Origin: Cynocephalus volans
Taxonomy: Eukaryota; Chordata; Mammalia; Dermoptera; Cynocephalidae
Reading direction: 5' to 3'
Length of the DNA stretch: 64,000 bases
NCBI RefSeq assembly: GCF_027409185.1
Contig: NC_084472.1
Span: forward strand, 89,544,427 to 89,608,426
Shown: positions 1-21,345 of the stretch, piece by piece
Layout of the letters: each line of letters starts with the position of its first letter
Position numbering within the stretch: the first letter of the stretch is position 1
Translations under genes and position numbers: made by a program
Notes under the pieces: generated by a model
What the model was told of the DNA's origin: nothing
The model's input: the letters and a program-made list of their open reading frames with translations, nothing else
The model's database searches: none

Positions 1-284
1 ATGTTTAAAATTTTAAAATATGGCCATATTTAGGGACTAAGATCCTGAAGACCTAGTATCCTTTGTGGCATTATAGCCCTTTTAGGAACAGGACCTCCTG
101 AGAGGACCTCAGCAGCCTAAGAGATCTGTTCCCTTTATTCAGTAATTTGCTACCACCTCAAAATATTAGATTACATTCTGTTGCATTCTCCTTGACTCTT
201 CCTAATTAGGCTCTTAGTTAAAATATTTTAACTTCCGATTAGTAGCACAACATCAAAAACAACAATAACAAAGAACTTGAACCC
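1..284. other. Intergenic sequence downstream of CASP3
   Basis: AT-rich DNA beyond the proposed CASP3 poly(A) site. No ORF, RNA gene or clear repeat was recognised. Confidence 0.4.
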
Positions 285-1898
285 GTTGGCAATTTTAAGT
301 TTGAATTTTATTTTAAAATAAAAATGCAAAATAACAAATTTAAAAAAATTGTCACACAGGAGCACACCTTATGATACCATTACATGCTACATTTACTTAA
401 GAAGAGTTACAAATCCAGTCAAAACAAATACCTGTCATCTGTAAATGTGAGTTCCTTTCCTTGAGTAAAAAGAAAGTTCATGTGAAATGTCACACTGAAA
501 GCCAGTGACACGATGCTGCGGTGACAGCTCCACACCTCTGAGCGAGGAAGCCCGGAGCCTGACTTCCCTGAGTGCTGAGCTCTGGCCTTCAGTTTCCCCA
601 GGTGCGGGGGAGAGGCTCTGACTCGATGACTTCTAAAGTCTGTGTGCCATGGTCCTTTTATTTCAGCAAGAGTATAAAAAGTTACCACTATTTTCCTTTG
701 ACTGTAAACAGAAAATGACATGCTTAAAAATTTTACTACAAAGAGTACTACGATTCTTATTGTGACTCTCACCACCTTGGGAAAATTCCCATTTCAGAAG
801 CTTTAGACTTGGTTCACTCTTACTTGGCACTTCGTGCCTTGGGGGCATCTCCACGTGCACCAGTACCTATGAAGAAACCAGCTGGCAGTCCTTTTTTGAA
901 GCCTTCATCGAACAGGCTGTGCCCTGTCTCTGCTCAGGCTCACACCATCTTCTCTCGAATGACAGAGTGCCCACCTGATTGATTTACAGTTCTTTCTTTC
1001 CATTCCACCTTTTCTAAGTTACATTTTAGTATGTTCCTATAGAATTTCTTCATATCATCTTGCTAATAATCAACAGTTTGAGGTTTTTACATAATAGCTC
1101 TTCAGATATTTTGCTGGTATGTAAAGCTCAACTGATTTGCATAGGAGCAAAGGAGAAGACACTTATGCTGGCAGCTCAGCTGCATTTCAGCCCCTTATGG
1201 TTTTAACTGTCCCTCTATGAATGCTGCAGCATTTCAGCCTTAAAAGAGTCAACTCCGTTTCTCACACTATCTCTTGAATAAAATATTTAGTTTCTTTTTC
1301 AATATTAAACATGATTTTTGACAACAAAGACATGCTTAGGACAAACATCATAAAACCATAAGCTCAGATAAATGAGTTAAAAATTCTGTGGACTCATTGT
1401 CCTATATCAGTTTTAAAATAAAGGTTATCAGGCCTTTGACCATGCCCACGGATTCCTGTTTTAGTATACATTATTCCATACCATCAGTCCTATAGTCTGG
1501 AAAAAAACTAGAATGCACAGTCTTAAAGGGTGGGGAGGAGATCATTAAAAGTCATTATTGCAATGTTTAACTTTTTCATAACGACTTGAAAATTCATAGC
1601 ACAGCATCACTGAAACTTGCTAATTATGAAAGCTGTAAATTAACAATCAATTCTCTCATAACGATTCCACCATCATCCATTTCTATTTATTCCTAATTAA
1701 ATTTAATTTTGACTACTAAATTCTGATTTTGAGTTTGAGGTAGATTCATGGTGGTTCTATTGCTAAGGAAATGGTATGTTTCAAAGTACCATCTGGAGCA
1801 TTAAATTAGATTTAAATGAGAGAGGGGAATATAGTATCAATTATACTGTTTTCTTACTTGGCATACAAACTAAAAAACAAAACAAAACAACCATTTCC
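285..1898 (-). other. CASP3: CASP3 3' UTR
   Basis: This is AT-rich non-coding sequence of about 1.6 kb after the CASP3 stop, a length like that of the human 3' UTR. An AATAAA signal on the minus strand lies at 312-307, placing cleavage near 290. Another AATAAA at 662-657 could serve as an earlier site. A MIR-like stretch lies near 575-640. No other gene is visible. Confidence 0.65.
307..312 (-). terminator. CASP3: Putative CASP3 poly(A) signal
   Basis: AATAAA on the minus strand, 1.59 kb after the stop codon. It is the last canonical hexamer before the window edge that fits the expected transcript length. Usage is inferred. Confidence 0.5.
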
Positions 1899-10596
<8,698 letters not shown>

Positions 10597-11369
10597 GGCT
10601 ACTTTTATTAACTAGAATATAAAGAAAATAGAAGTTAATAAAAAAAAAAACAGTCATCACAAAACCACTGCTTTATATTAATTATCTCAGTGATTATTTC
10701 TCCAAATTAATATCCCAGTTTCACCTCAACTGTTAAAGGTTTCTGTGAGTCAGACCTGGGGACAACGTACCTTTGCAGTGGTACGTACAATGTGGCCCAA
10801 CTCTCTCCCCCTTTTCTATCAATCACTTTAATTTTTAATCGACCTATGAATTACTTATGAGTGGTCTTCAAAATGTTCATGGAAAGATTTGTATTATCTT
10901 TTAATTCTATTTTTCCACCAACTTTTTGAAGTACCCTTGTACAGTGAGTAAGTTACCACAGACTACATAGATAGAATGCAACTTGATGAATTTTTACATT
11001 TGTAAACCCCCAACAGTTCAAGATAAGAGACTGCAGCTTGTTTCCTGTGTAGTACAACAGATCAGGTCATTTGTAGGAACTTGCCCTTCCAACTCGGCAC
11101 AGTCAGAACAAAAAACAAAAACTTCCGACCACAATGGTATACCTCACATAATATTATTCTGCAGTGCTTAGATTTCCAAGAGATACAGTACCAAGAAGCT
11201 CCAAATCTCTCAGTCTTTATTCTGATCTGGGTTTGGAATCCCAACTTCTCATTTCAGGTGGTGGAATAGTCTAGGAAACCTAGAGGTAAAAACTAAAGTT
11301 TCTGCTTTCATTCCTCCATCAGTGAATTGTGTTATATCTCATACAGCGAACACATCCTCATAATCGAAG

Positions 11370-11515
11370 CAGCTACCCCTCACTGAGCACTTATCATATA
11401 ACAGGTACTTTGCTAGGCACTCATCTTTAATCCTCCCAACAATTCTTAAAGTCAGGATACCCAGAGCTTCTAGTGATTAAGTGACTTTGTCCATAGTCAC
11501 AGGCTAAGTGATAGG
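11370..11515 (-). repeat. MIR
   Basis: Antisense MIR: ACTGAGCACTTATCATATAA, then TAATCCTCCCAACAATTCTT and TAAGTGACTTTGTCCATAGT. Confidence 0.7.
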
Positions 11516-11713
11516 GGCCTTTCTCTGCCCACTCTGCTATGTCACTTCTGAAAAAGCCAGCTCCTTACTACTTGCTTTCTAGAATTCCATCTCGTATTCT
11601 CTGGCTTTCCAGAAGCAAAGGTACTTCCCATGGTAATCTACCTCCCTAAATAAAGAAGAGGGAGAAACAATGACAAAAACAAAACAAAAAACAATAAAAA
11701 ACTTTTTTCTATT

Positions 11714-11778
11714 TTTTGGGGGCAGCTAGCCGGTGCACGGATCTGAACCCTTGACCTTGGTGTTATTAGCACTGTGAG
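11714..11778 (-). repeat. tRNA-Ile-derived SINE fragment
   Basis: Antisense partial monomer: GGCAGCTAGCCGGTGCACGG, then GATCTGAACCCTTGACC (B-box side), breaking off inside the A-box half. Confidence 0.75.
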
Positions 11779-11984
11779 AACAAAAAATCTTGAATGACTT
11801 TCTCCAGACTCTAGAAGCCCTGCCTGTGTCAAAAATTCCAATCAAAATAAAACTTTAATTTCATTCCTATGCTAAATCAGAACTACTAAAAGAATACAAT
11901 CCCACCGAGAGGATGCACTCACCCACAGAAGCCTTTCTATAAAGTCCTAGTAAACACTCCCCCACAACTGCTTTTTAAATTTTA

Positions 11985-12340
11985 ATCTTTAAAATTATGG
12001 TAAAATGTACAAAAATTTATCATTTTAACCATTTTTTTTTTTTTTTTTTACCGGTAAGGGGATTACAACCCTCGGCATGGTGTGGTCTGCACCAAGCTCA
12101 GCCAGTGAGCGCACAGGCCATCCCTATATAGGATCCAAACCCGCAGCCTCGGCACTACCCTATATAGGATCCAAACCCGCAGCCTCAGCACTACCAGCAC
12201 CGCACTCTCCCGAGTGAGCCATGGAGCCGGCCCCCCATTTTAACCATTTTTAAGTGTACAGCTTAGTGGCATTATGTGCACACTGTTGCACAACCATCAC
12301 TACCATCCAGCTCCAGAACTTTTAAAATTTTCCCAAGCTA
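11985..12340 (-). mobile_element. L1M 3' UTR fragment split by a SINE
   Basis: Sequence of the type ATTTTAACCATTTTTAAGTG, then CACCATCCAG, is typical of old L1 3' UTRs. A dimeric SINE interrupts it at 12032-12235 and duplicates CATTTTAACCATTTTT. Confidence 0.6.
12032..12235 (-). repeat. tRNA-Ile-derived SINE, dimer with internal duplication
   Basis: Antisense dimer from a poly-T head to ...GGAGCCGGCCCC. A 36-bp tandem duplication lies inside, at 12124-12159 and 12160-12195, around TATATAGGATCCAAACCCGC. CATTTTAACCATTTTT on both sides is the target duplication. Confidence 0.85.
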
Positions 12341-12561
12341 AAACTCCATACCAAGTCCCCCTTTTCAAGTTCTTCTGGAAAACATTAATTTCCTCCCTTC
12401 TCCAAAGCTAAGTTCCTTCCTGCCCTCTCCCCCAGTTTTGTGTGCAACTATGGTAGGGAAAGGTGGAGAAAGAATACAGAGGAGAGGAAATGTCACCGTT
12501 TATATTTAACCACAGAAGAGGGTAGTGCTTCAATCTCTCCCACAGTGCAGTTTTCTTTCTT

Positions 12562-12722
12562 TTTTTTTAAAGATGACCAGTAAGTGATCTTAATCCTTGA
12601 CTTGGTGTTGTCAGCACCATGCTCACCCACTGAGCTAACTGGCCATCCCTATATAGGGATCGAACCAGTGGCCTTGGTGTTATCAGCACCACACTCTCCT
12701 GAGTGAGCCATGGGCCGGCCCC
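12562..12722 (-). repeat. tRNA-Ile-derived SINE, dimer
   Basis: Antisense copy: AAAGATGACCAGTAAGTGAT, then GGCCATCCCTATATAGGGAT and ...GAGCCATGGGCCGGCCCC. Both tRNA-like units are recognisable. Confidence 0.85.
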
Positions 12723-12830
12723 ATGTTTTGCATTTCTATGAAGTCTCTGCTTTTTTCTACCATCTTACTTCCTGAAGGCTTTCTAGAAAACCAAGGGAGG
12801 AAGTGAGCACAATTGGAGTTAGTAAATAAA

Positions 12831-12928
12831 TTTGTGTGTGTGTGTGTGGCTGGCCAGTATGGGGATCCAACCAGTGACCTTGGTGTTATAAGGCTGTGCT
12901 CTAACCAACTGAACAAACCAGACAGCCC
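12831..12928 (-). repeat. tRNA-Ile-derived SINE monomer with (TG)n at its tail
   Basis: A short (TG)n run (about 12833-12847) precedes GGCTGGCCAGTATGGGGATC and ...CTAACCAACTGAACAAACC, an antisense monomer. Confidence 0.8.
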
Positions 12929-12934
12929 AATAAG

Positions 12935-13620
12935 CAAACATTGAACGAGCACAAACTTTGTGCCAGGTGTCATTCTAGGAACTAGGACAGAGTGGAAGAC
13001 AAAACCAAGTTCCTACCATCAAGAAGTTTTCACTTGAGAGATGAAGAATAACTATACATCGATAATAAGATTTCCGATACTGGTAGGGGCTATGAAAAAA
13101 ATAAAACAGGTAAAGTAATAAACTGGGAGTGTGAGCCACTTTAGCTAAGGTGATCAGGGACGTCATCTCTGAGGTGACATTTACACTGAGATCTAAATGA
13201 CAAAGAGGCTGTCAACAGAGGCTATCTTTGCTGGGGGTAGGACCAGCAAGTACAGTGGCCTTGGAAGAGTTTGGCATATTCATGGCGCAGAAAGATGACC
13301 AGTTTGACCACGCATGGTAAAGGAACGAATGGACTGAAGGGAGATGACGTAGGAAAAGACAAGAACACGTAAGGCCTTAGGAGCCAAGAAGAACTTTGAT
13401 TTTATTCGAATTACAAGGAGAAACCATTGGAGCATTTAAAGCAGAAGAGGGATAGCATGCTTTAAAAAGATCACTATGGCAGCTGAGTAGAGAATCAACT
13501 GCAGAAGGTCAGAGTGGAAGCATATAGGCCAGTGAGAAACTGGAATAGTCCAGGCAAGAGATGATGGTAGCTTGAACTAGACTGAACGGTGGACATGAGT
13601 AGATGAGAGTCTGGATCTCG
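12935..13620. repeat. Ancient interspersed repeat, unassigned
   Basis: Phrases such as TGTGCCAGGTGTCATTCTAG, then CTCTGAGGTGACATTTACAC and GGCCTTAGGAGCCAAG resemble a common ancient mammalian repeat that I cannot name with confidence. Degraded relatives seem to lie near 20960-21060, 22140-22600, 25000-25320 and 39750-39860. Confidence 0.4.
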
Positions 13621-14479
13621 GGGGAAGATCAGGGCTGAAGATACATACTGGGGCACCCTGATAATTAGAGGTTTATTAGAGGAAGCAAAGTCAGCAAGAG
13701 ACTAAAGAGAAGTGGGTAAAACAGGAGAAATCAGGTGAACGTCGTGTACTAAAGTGTGTAAAAGTCTTTCAAGGAGAGTGTTCAACCTTTTCAAATCTTG
13801 CTAAGAGGTCAATTCAGATGAGGACGGAAGACCACGGGCTTTGTCAAGAATGTCATCGTTATAGTGGGACTGTCAGGAAAAATTGTCTAAGACCTGGAAA
13901 TGGGCAAAAGTAATTACTGGATATCATTTCAGTGTGATGCTAGGCATTGTCTAGAGGGACTATCTTACTGAGTAGGCTACTTTACAACTCTGTAGGAAGT
14001 TAAGCCATAGGAAATGGATAGCTGTGCAAATGATTCTTGTCTACAGCAATGAAAATGAATTTTGTCTTGTAATGATGCAATTGGTTTCCACACTATAGAA
14101 AAGGTTGACCTTTCCAAATTACATTTATTGGCCTTAAGGATATTAACCACTTTTATATATATTAGCAAAATTCATTTCAGCATACCAATGTCTATATCCA
14201 TGTTTGCTCCTCAAAATCTCCTTTGAAGTGGTCTTAACATCTTACTGGTCCCATTATTAATTAATTAATTGAATAAAATATTTGACACATGTTCATTTTA
14301 TATTTGCACGATAGCCAAGTTTTTAACTTTTTGAAAATTATACTTTAAAAGGACCAATGGTGTTGCAGTGGGTTGAAGAGAGAATGGGAGAACAATAGTA
14401 AGTAAAGATTCTTCTTCCCAGTGAGCAGAAACTCTTTCCAGTTTTGCTGTGGAGAAAGAAGAAATAGGATAGTGGGTGT

Positions 14480-14930
14480 CAAAAGAAAAAATTACAACAG
14501 ATTTAGTTTAAAGATCTAATTGGCTTTTATTTGAGATTCTAGAATTGGGCAACACCTCATTCTATAAAATAGAAAGTGTTCCCCATGAGCTGAGCAGAGG
14601 AACTTTACTTTATAGACAGAAAAGGGACAAAGAAAGCAGAAATAGAGAACAAAAAGCAGATTGGTCATTTCAAAGTTACTTCTTTTTAAAGGTTAAAGCA
14701 GAGAAGGACTTCCTTATGCCAGTTAAAGCTGGCCTTTTGGGGGATTTGGCTATTTTCTCTCTCTCCTGATTTTTTGGAAGGTAAGAGAAATAACTTAGTG
14801 TGGCTTGGTGGTGTGAAAATTCAGCACCAGTGACTTCATCTTGGTTTGGTCTGTTGGGCCTAGCACAGGATATCAGTCCAAACTAACAGTCTCCTATAAC
14901 TTTTATTTAACATAGGAGACAAGGGGTACA
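14480..14930. repeat. Old LTR-like repeat
   Basis: The block contains TTTGAGATTCTAGAATTGGG and a region around CAACACCTCATTCTATAAAA, similar to ancient mammalian LTR consensus sequence. The ends are not defined and the family is not assigned. Confidence 0.35.
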
Positions 14931-15589
14931 GGACATTTCTTTTTCGTTTTGTTTTAAAGACAGGCCAGCTTTTGTGCTGATGAGAACGATCCAAGTGGAA
15001 TGTAAGAAATTAATAAGGCAGGAGGAGAGAAAGAGTGAACTCCCTGAAGGGATGAAAGGGTTTGGGAATCCATCTTAGCTATGGAGAGGCATTCGCCTCC
15101 AATAAAAAAGGGACAGCTCCTCCACTGAAATGCGAAGGAAGACAAAGTATTCTGGCATAACATAGGAAGGCTGGTGAATTTGATGGAAGGAGGACGAGGT
15201 ACTTCTCATATGATTGCACCTATCTCCCCTATATTTAGAACAAAAACTATGAGATAAGAATTCCAAAATGTCCTCTATCTACAGTTTCATGTGTACTTAC
15301 CCATATATTTTACCAATACTCAAAAGTAATCATGTACAGTGCTAGCAAAGATGCATGAGATAGTCATTCTCATACACTATTGGAAGGAACATAAATTGGT
15401 AAGATGTCTTGAGAATATTTTAACAAGATGTCCTCCTACTCCCCGCAAAAAACCTTGAAGTCTGATGTAGTAAAATTACACTAATGCATCCTAAGGAAAT
15501 AACTCCAGGGGTTGAGAGGTGTAAGGGTAGGGAGAGATGTGCATTATTCATAAAGAAATTGAGAATCTGAGAAGTTATGATAGCCATAT

Positions 15590-17310
15590 GATGGTTACAT
15601 ACAGCTATAATGCAATGTAATGCAAATTAAAATGAGATACTACTTCACACCTACTAGATTAAGCCGGAATTCAGAACACCTGCAACACCAAATGCTGAGG
15701 AGTACGTGGAACAACAGGAACTCTCACTCATTGCTGGTGGAATGCAAGATGGTACAGCCACCTTGAAGACAGTTTGGCAGTTTCTTACAAAACCAAACAT
15801 ACTTTTACCAAAAGATCCAGCAATCCTGCTCTTTGGTTAAAACCCAAAGAAGCTCAAATTTATGTCCACACAAAAACGTGCACACAGATCTTTACAGTAG
15901 CTTTATTTGTAACTGTCAAAACTTAGAAGCAACCAAGATGTCCCTCAGTAGGTGAATGAATCTGGACAGTGGATTATCCAGCACTAAAAAGGAATGACCT
16001 TACTGGCCAGCCAATAATATAAACAAACAAACAAAAAACACCCCCAAAACTCCCAAAACAGAAAAAGAAATGAGCTATGAAGCCATGAAAAGATATGGAG
16101 GAAACTTAAAAGCATGACATTCTGGAAAAGGCAAAACCATGAAGGCAGTCAAAAGATTAGTGGCTGCCAGGGGTTAGGAGTGAAGGAGAGAGCACAGAGG
16201 ATTTTTTAAAGCAGTGAAACTACTCTGAGTGATACTATAATAGTACATAGATGTCATCATAAATTTGTCCAAACCCATAGAATGTACAGCACCAAGAGAG
16301 AACTCTAACGTGAACTTCCAACTTTGGGTGATAATGACGTGTCAGCGTAGATTCATCAGCTGTAACAAATGTACCACTCTGGTGCAGGATGTTGACAATG
16401 GAGGAGGATATTCATATGCAGGGACAGGGGGGATATGAAATTGCGAATATATATTTGGTTTTGTCTCAGCCCCTTTCCTGGCATAGAACTCCTATAATCT
16501 GTAGAAATCTCCAAAGTGGTGTTTTTTTGTATGTATGCTCATGAGTTGACTGAGGGCTGGCAGTCCCTAGGCAGCTTCAGGTTGGGGACTGGTTGCCAGG
16601 GGAACCAACTTTGTGATTAGGGGGTTGGAACTTTCAGCCCCATCGACCAATGTCTGCAGAGGGGAAAGGGTTGAAGGTTAAGTTGATCACCAATAGCCAA
16701 TGATTTAATCAATAGTGACTATGTAATAAAGCCTCCATAAAAACCGAAAGGGACTGGGTTCAAAGAACTTCTGGATAGCTGAACTCACAGAAGTTCCTGG
16801 CGGGTGGCACCTCTTCCCCCAATACCTTGTCCTATGTATCTATATTCATTTGTATCTTTTGTAGTACCTTTTATAATAAATGGGTAAATGTAAACTCCTG
16901 AGTTCTGCGAGCCACCCTAGCAAATCAACTGAACACAAGAGGAAGGGGTTGTGGGGACACTGATTTACAGCAGGTTGGTTAGAAGTTCCAGGAACCTGGA
17001 CTCTGTGCTGGCATCTAAAGAGGGGACAGTCTTGGGGGCTGAGCCCTCAACCTGTGGCATATGATGCTACCTCCAGGCAGACAGTGTTAGAATAGATTTG
17101 AATTAGAGGACACCCAACTGGTGTTCACTGCAGATTGGTTGCTTGGTTGCTGGTGGGGAGAAATTCCCACACTTTTGGTCACAGAGGTCTTCTGTATTGT
17201 TGACAAATCAGAATATACGAAAAATACCTTCAGTTTGTTTATGAGAATATGGGATGTTTCTGTACTTTCTTCTCAATTTTGCTTTGAACTTAAAACTACT
17301 CTAAAAAAAT
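15590..17310 (+). mobile_element. L1M 3' end (ORF2 tail and 3' UTR), interrupted by an LTR
   Basis: Degraded ORF2 end: AATGCAAATTAAAATGAGAT, then TCATTGCTGGTGGAATGCAA and GTAGCTTTATTTGTAACTG. The 3' UTR continues to about 16445 and resumes after the LTR at about 17240 with TTCTCAATTTTGCTTTGAAC, then AAAACTACTCTAAAAAAATA, the usual L1M 3' terminus. Confidence 0.65.
16448..17205 (+). mobile_element. Solitary LTR-like element inside L1M
   Basis: A 0.76-kb block with AATAAAGCCTCCATAAAAACC-like sequence, TTTTATAATAAATGG (a poly(A)-signal region) and GAGTTCTGCGAGCCACC. It resembles a common mammalian ERV LTR but I do not assign a family. GAATATA-like sequence flanks it, and it splits an older L1 3' UTR. 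No internal proviral genes are present. Confidence 0.5.
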
Positions 17311-17340
17311 AAGATCTATCAAAAAAACCCCAAAACATTG

Positions 17341-17465
17341 GGGGAGTGGCTGGTTAGCCCAGTTGGTTAGAGCACAGCCTTGGTAACACCAAGGTCAAGG
17401 GTTTGGATCCCCACACCAGCCAGTCTCAAAAAAACCCAAACAAACAAACAAACAAACAAACAAAA
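17341..17465 (+). repeat. tRNA-Ile-derived SINE, monomer
   Basis: GTGGCTGGTTAGCCCAGTTG, then GTTAGAGCACAGCC and GGTTTGGATCCCC, followed by a (CAAA)n tail to about 17465. Confidence 0.85.
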
Positions 17466-19229
17466 ACAACACTGGAAATAAGACTCAACAAAGATAATTT
17501 CTGGAGTTGAACCTGGCACTCTTGACAGTGTCCTTTCTGGCCCCATGGTTTGCCTCAAATTGGTCCTTTGAGAGAATTTGCCAAAAACAAGGTTCTTAGT
17601 ATGTGCTCAGGAACCCCCAAATGCAGATCAGTTCCCACCAACAATCGAGGCCCTAAAGATCTCTTTTCAAACATTGCAAACAGTGCTCTCCTCTTAGACT
17701 GAAATACTGACTTTGAATGCTGACTTTTGTCTCTTGCTAGCAATAAAACTGTGGGAAAAAACGATTTTCTCCTTCTAACTGATAATAGAAGTTTTAAACA
17801 GTGATCAGCTTTCCAGAGTTTTGCTTCTTGGCTCAGAGCAATGTAAGATTTCTTCTAAATATTAGGTGACTTTTAAATGGTCATTTCCTTTCCATTCCTA
17901 ACCAATTATTAAAAGTTAAAAACAATTTCAGATAGATCAGTCTTAGTACAAATAATTATAATTCAATCATTTCTGAAAAGGCATGAGACAGATGATTTTG
18001 TTTTACTAAGGTAGTTGGTGGCCAAAAAGAAAAAAACATGAATTCTTTCAGAATAGGATTTAAAATAGTATCTTACTATTTGATAAGGATTTCTCAGGAA
18101 GGATTTCTCCTTCATTATTAGTATCTGATTAATATATATCACCACAGTTACCAGTTTATCTTGATATACTACTAAACATTTATATGATAGTAAATACAAT
18201 CCTTCTAGCAACCAACATGAGCACATTTGTTGTCGACTTATCATCTGCTTTTCCACATAAAAGCACCATATCCACTCTTGGGAGCACAGCTTTACCAAGA
18301 GTGTGGATTACCTCACCTCCATTAGCTAATGCCTGGCTGAAATACAAATTATTCTGGGGATGGTGATCTCATCTTAGAAGGATGAAAAATTATCTCCTCA
18401 GGGAAAGATTTACTGCCCTAAATGATAACAGGAGTTTAGATTTTCAGACATTTTCATTTGGCAAAACATTAATAGGAAAAATAAACAATGAGGATTTAAA
18501 AACAATATTCTGGCACAGCAGTGGGACTAGCTGCTACTTGTTTCTTACTGTGCTGATGTGTGTTATTCTTTGCATCAATTCAGGATGCTGATTATAAGAA
18601 AGCAAACTTCTGAGCTTGTATTAGGTCATGGTGAAGTTCTAAGTATACCAATTGACAGTAGACAGACCTGGAACTCAGGTCTTCGAATCACTTTTCTAGT
18701 TCTTGGATCCCTGTAACACTTGTCTCCAAATTATAACACATCTTCAAAAGTTGAAAAATGTTGTCAGTACATATTTACTGTCACTCTGAAACAGATATTT
18801 AAACATTTCAAGCCGTGTTTTCCTAAAGAAGAGAAGAGTTAGAATGTTTTCCCTATTAACATGATGGTTAGGCAGTTATTCACTGCAATAATGAAGTAAA
18901 GCAGAATAAATTATCTACAAAATTAAGGCAGAGAAATTAATTTCTAAAATTGAAAATTTCTATACTAAGCTATAAAGGATTCACAAAAAAAAAAAAAAAA
19001 CCTGTTATTAAAGAATGAATAGTTTGAAAGTGTGCCTATGGTAGAGATTTCAAAATGAGATATTAAATTAGTGTAACAAGTTTTAAAGATTCTTAATCAG
19101 CTAATCTGTCACCCATCATTAGGCTATTCTTGGTGCCTGTCCTGCAGGGAAACTCTTGAGGTAAGAAATAAAACCTGGTCTCTGCCCTAGGGTTTTTAAA
19201 TTTCAAAATGCGACATAAGAACCAACACT

Positions 19230-19430
19230 TCATTTCTGAATCATCTCCACGAATATGATTAAAAACAACTTACAAGGTACATATGTATTTCAAGTTAGTC
19301 TTCCCAATGACACTTTGAAGCATAATGATCCCAATTTTACAGTTCAATTGAGTGAGACTTAGAGAAATAACTTTTAAGTGGCAGAGTCAGGATTCAAACA
19401 AGGATCTCTCTGAGTCAGGAGGGCAGAGTC
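19230..19430 (-). repeat. MIR-like
   Basis: Antisense MIR traces: ATCCCAATTTTACAGTTC, then GAGACTTAGAGAAATAACTT and GAGTCAGGATTCAAAC. Degraded. Confidence 0.5.
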
Positions 19431-19602
19431 TTACTATTCTATAGACCGCTTCATACCATATAGGAGTGATAATACTATAGTTAATTTCAAGAAAGGGAGC
19501 AAAAATCCATAGCCTCAGAAGCTCTTATTAAGATGAGACAAAGAGCATAAATAACATGATAGAAACTGACTGAAGAGACACCAAAATAATAATACCATTA
19601 AG

Positions 19603-20008
19603 TGGATTGAACTATGTCCCCCCAAAATTCCCTGAAGCTTGAATTGTGTCCCCCAAGTTTTATGTATTAGAAACTTAGCCCCCACTGTGACTGTTATGAG
19701 AGTGGGAAATCCTATTATGGTAATTGAAAGGTGAAGCCTTAAGAGGTGATTGGATTGTAGGATCATACAGTATTGAATGGATTAAAAATGGTGGTCAGGG
19801 GCATGGTTCTGAGGGCTTTAAAAAGAGGAGAGTCTGCCTCTCTCTGCTTCCACCAGCTTGTAATGTGAGACTCCTGGGTCACTGTCACCACCACCAGATG
19901 GACTTTGGACTTCCCAGCCTCAGAAACTGTAAGCAATAAATTTCATTTTCTTTGTAAGTCACCCAGTTCAGTGCACTTTGTTATACGCAACAAAAATGGA
20001 CTAATACA
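19603..20008 (+). mobile_element. MaLR LTR (MLT1/MST type)
   Basis: It starts TGGATTGAACTATGTCCCCC and has AAGAGGTGATTGGATTG, GGGCTTTAAAAAGAGGAG and TCAGAAACTGTAAGCAATAA, ending in GGACTAATACA. This is the standard layout of a MaLR LTR. No internal region is seen. Confidence 0.75.
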
Positions 20009-21224
20009 ACCATACAGTATACTTACTCTAATTAAAAAAAAAAAAAAAAAAGGAAATGATGATTATGGTGTTTCTGATGCCACTGGAAAATATACCTCTA
20101 AAAGTAAAATAACTGGTTTCATGTTAAGCATTCAGTGTAAGTCATTAAGACACATTTTCTATATCTCTATCTAAAGGAAAGGTGAAGGCTTTCGAGTATG
20201 ACTTCTGCGGAGACTACACTTCCATCAAACAATTTGGAAAACACCAGGATAATATTACTTATCAGAGAGGATGAAGTCTCAAAAGCAGTCATATTTCCAG
20301 ATATAGTACATGAAACAGAAAGAACTATTTCACAATAGTCTGGATAAGAAGAGCTGTAAAGTAAAAGAGGTTTTATCAAAATCTTTTCCCATCTGGTATC
20401 TGAACTCCTTTGGGGACGTGTAAGAATTACCAAACTGGCTACTGTCATTGGGCCTGGTGAAGTCAATCTTTTAGTATTTATTATGTAATTAATAAGATGA
20501 AAACAGGTGAAGGGAAAGTAAAATTAAATACAGAATAAACTAAAAATAAGTCAATCGCATCACATGTACAAATAAAACCATCCTTTTCTTTTCTCTGGCA
20601 TGGGCCCCAAGACCAGGAAGACAGATTAGTGGTCCCCACTATTCAGAGCCTCTCAGTTTATGCCAAAGTCAGAAAGAACATGGTACTTACCAGATGAAAG
20701 GGCTCTCTTCCCCTCGCCCAAATGAAGTCCTAAGATGATATTTTTGGAGGAGCAAAAGGAGAAAATGGGAAAGTCCTTGCAGATCTAAATATTTTGTATG
20801 AAATAAATGTATAATGGAGGACCTTGGATGTCTTTTATAAAAATTACAGATAAGCTATAATGCCTCCCCACTCCCACTGCTTTGTAGAATCCGATTCAAG
20901 TTTAAAACCACTTGATTAAAGAAATCCTGCTTGCCAGAGGTTTGAAACGGATGAAAGTCAGTCAGTAGCATTTATTTATTCGATATCAACTGTGTGCAGA
21001 GTACTGTATTAAAACCTGAGTGTATGAAGTAGTGGAAGAGACAAAGGCCCTGTCCCTATGGGGGGTTTTATACCAATGTTCACTGGTATTCAAAAGTGGC
21101 TCAAAGCAGATGCCAGACAATGTTCAGTACATATCAGGTAACTTTATCTTACTCCACCCTAATGCAGAAGCTCTGTAGGTAATATTTGAAGGCAAGAAAA
21201 AACATGCAGAGAAATAACTAATAT

Positions 21225-21345
21225 CATAGAGAACATTACATTTACAAAGCATTGTCACATACACTATTTCATTTCATCTTCACAACAACCCTGAGAGATA
21301 AGTATATTATGCCTAATTTACGGATGAGCTAGTAAGTGGGCCCTA
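21225..21345 (-). repeat. MIR-like
   Basis: TTTCATCTTCACAACAACCC, then TAATTTACGGATGAGC, is an antisense MIR core with a degraded 3' part. Confidence 0.5.
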
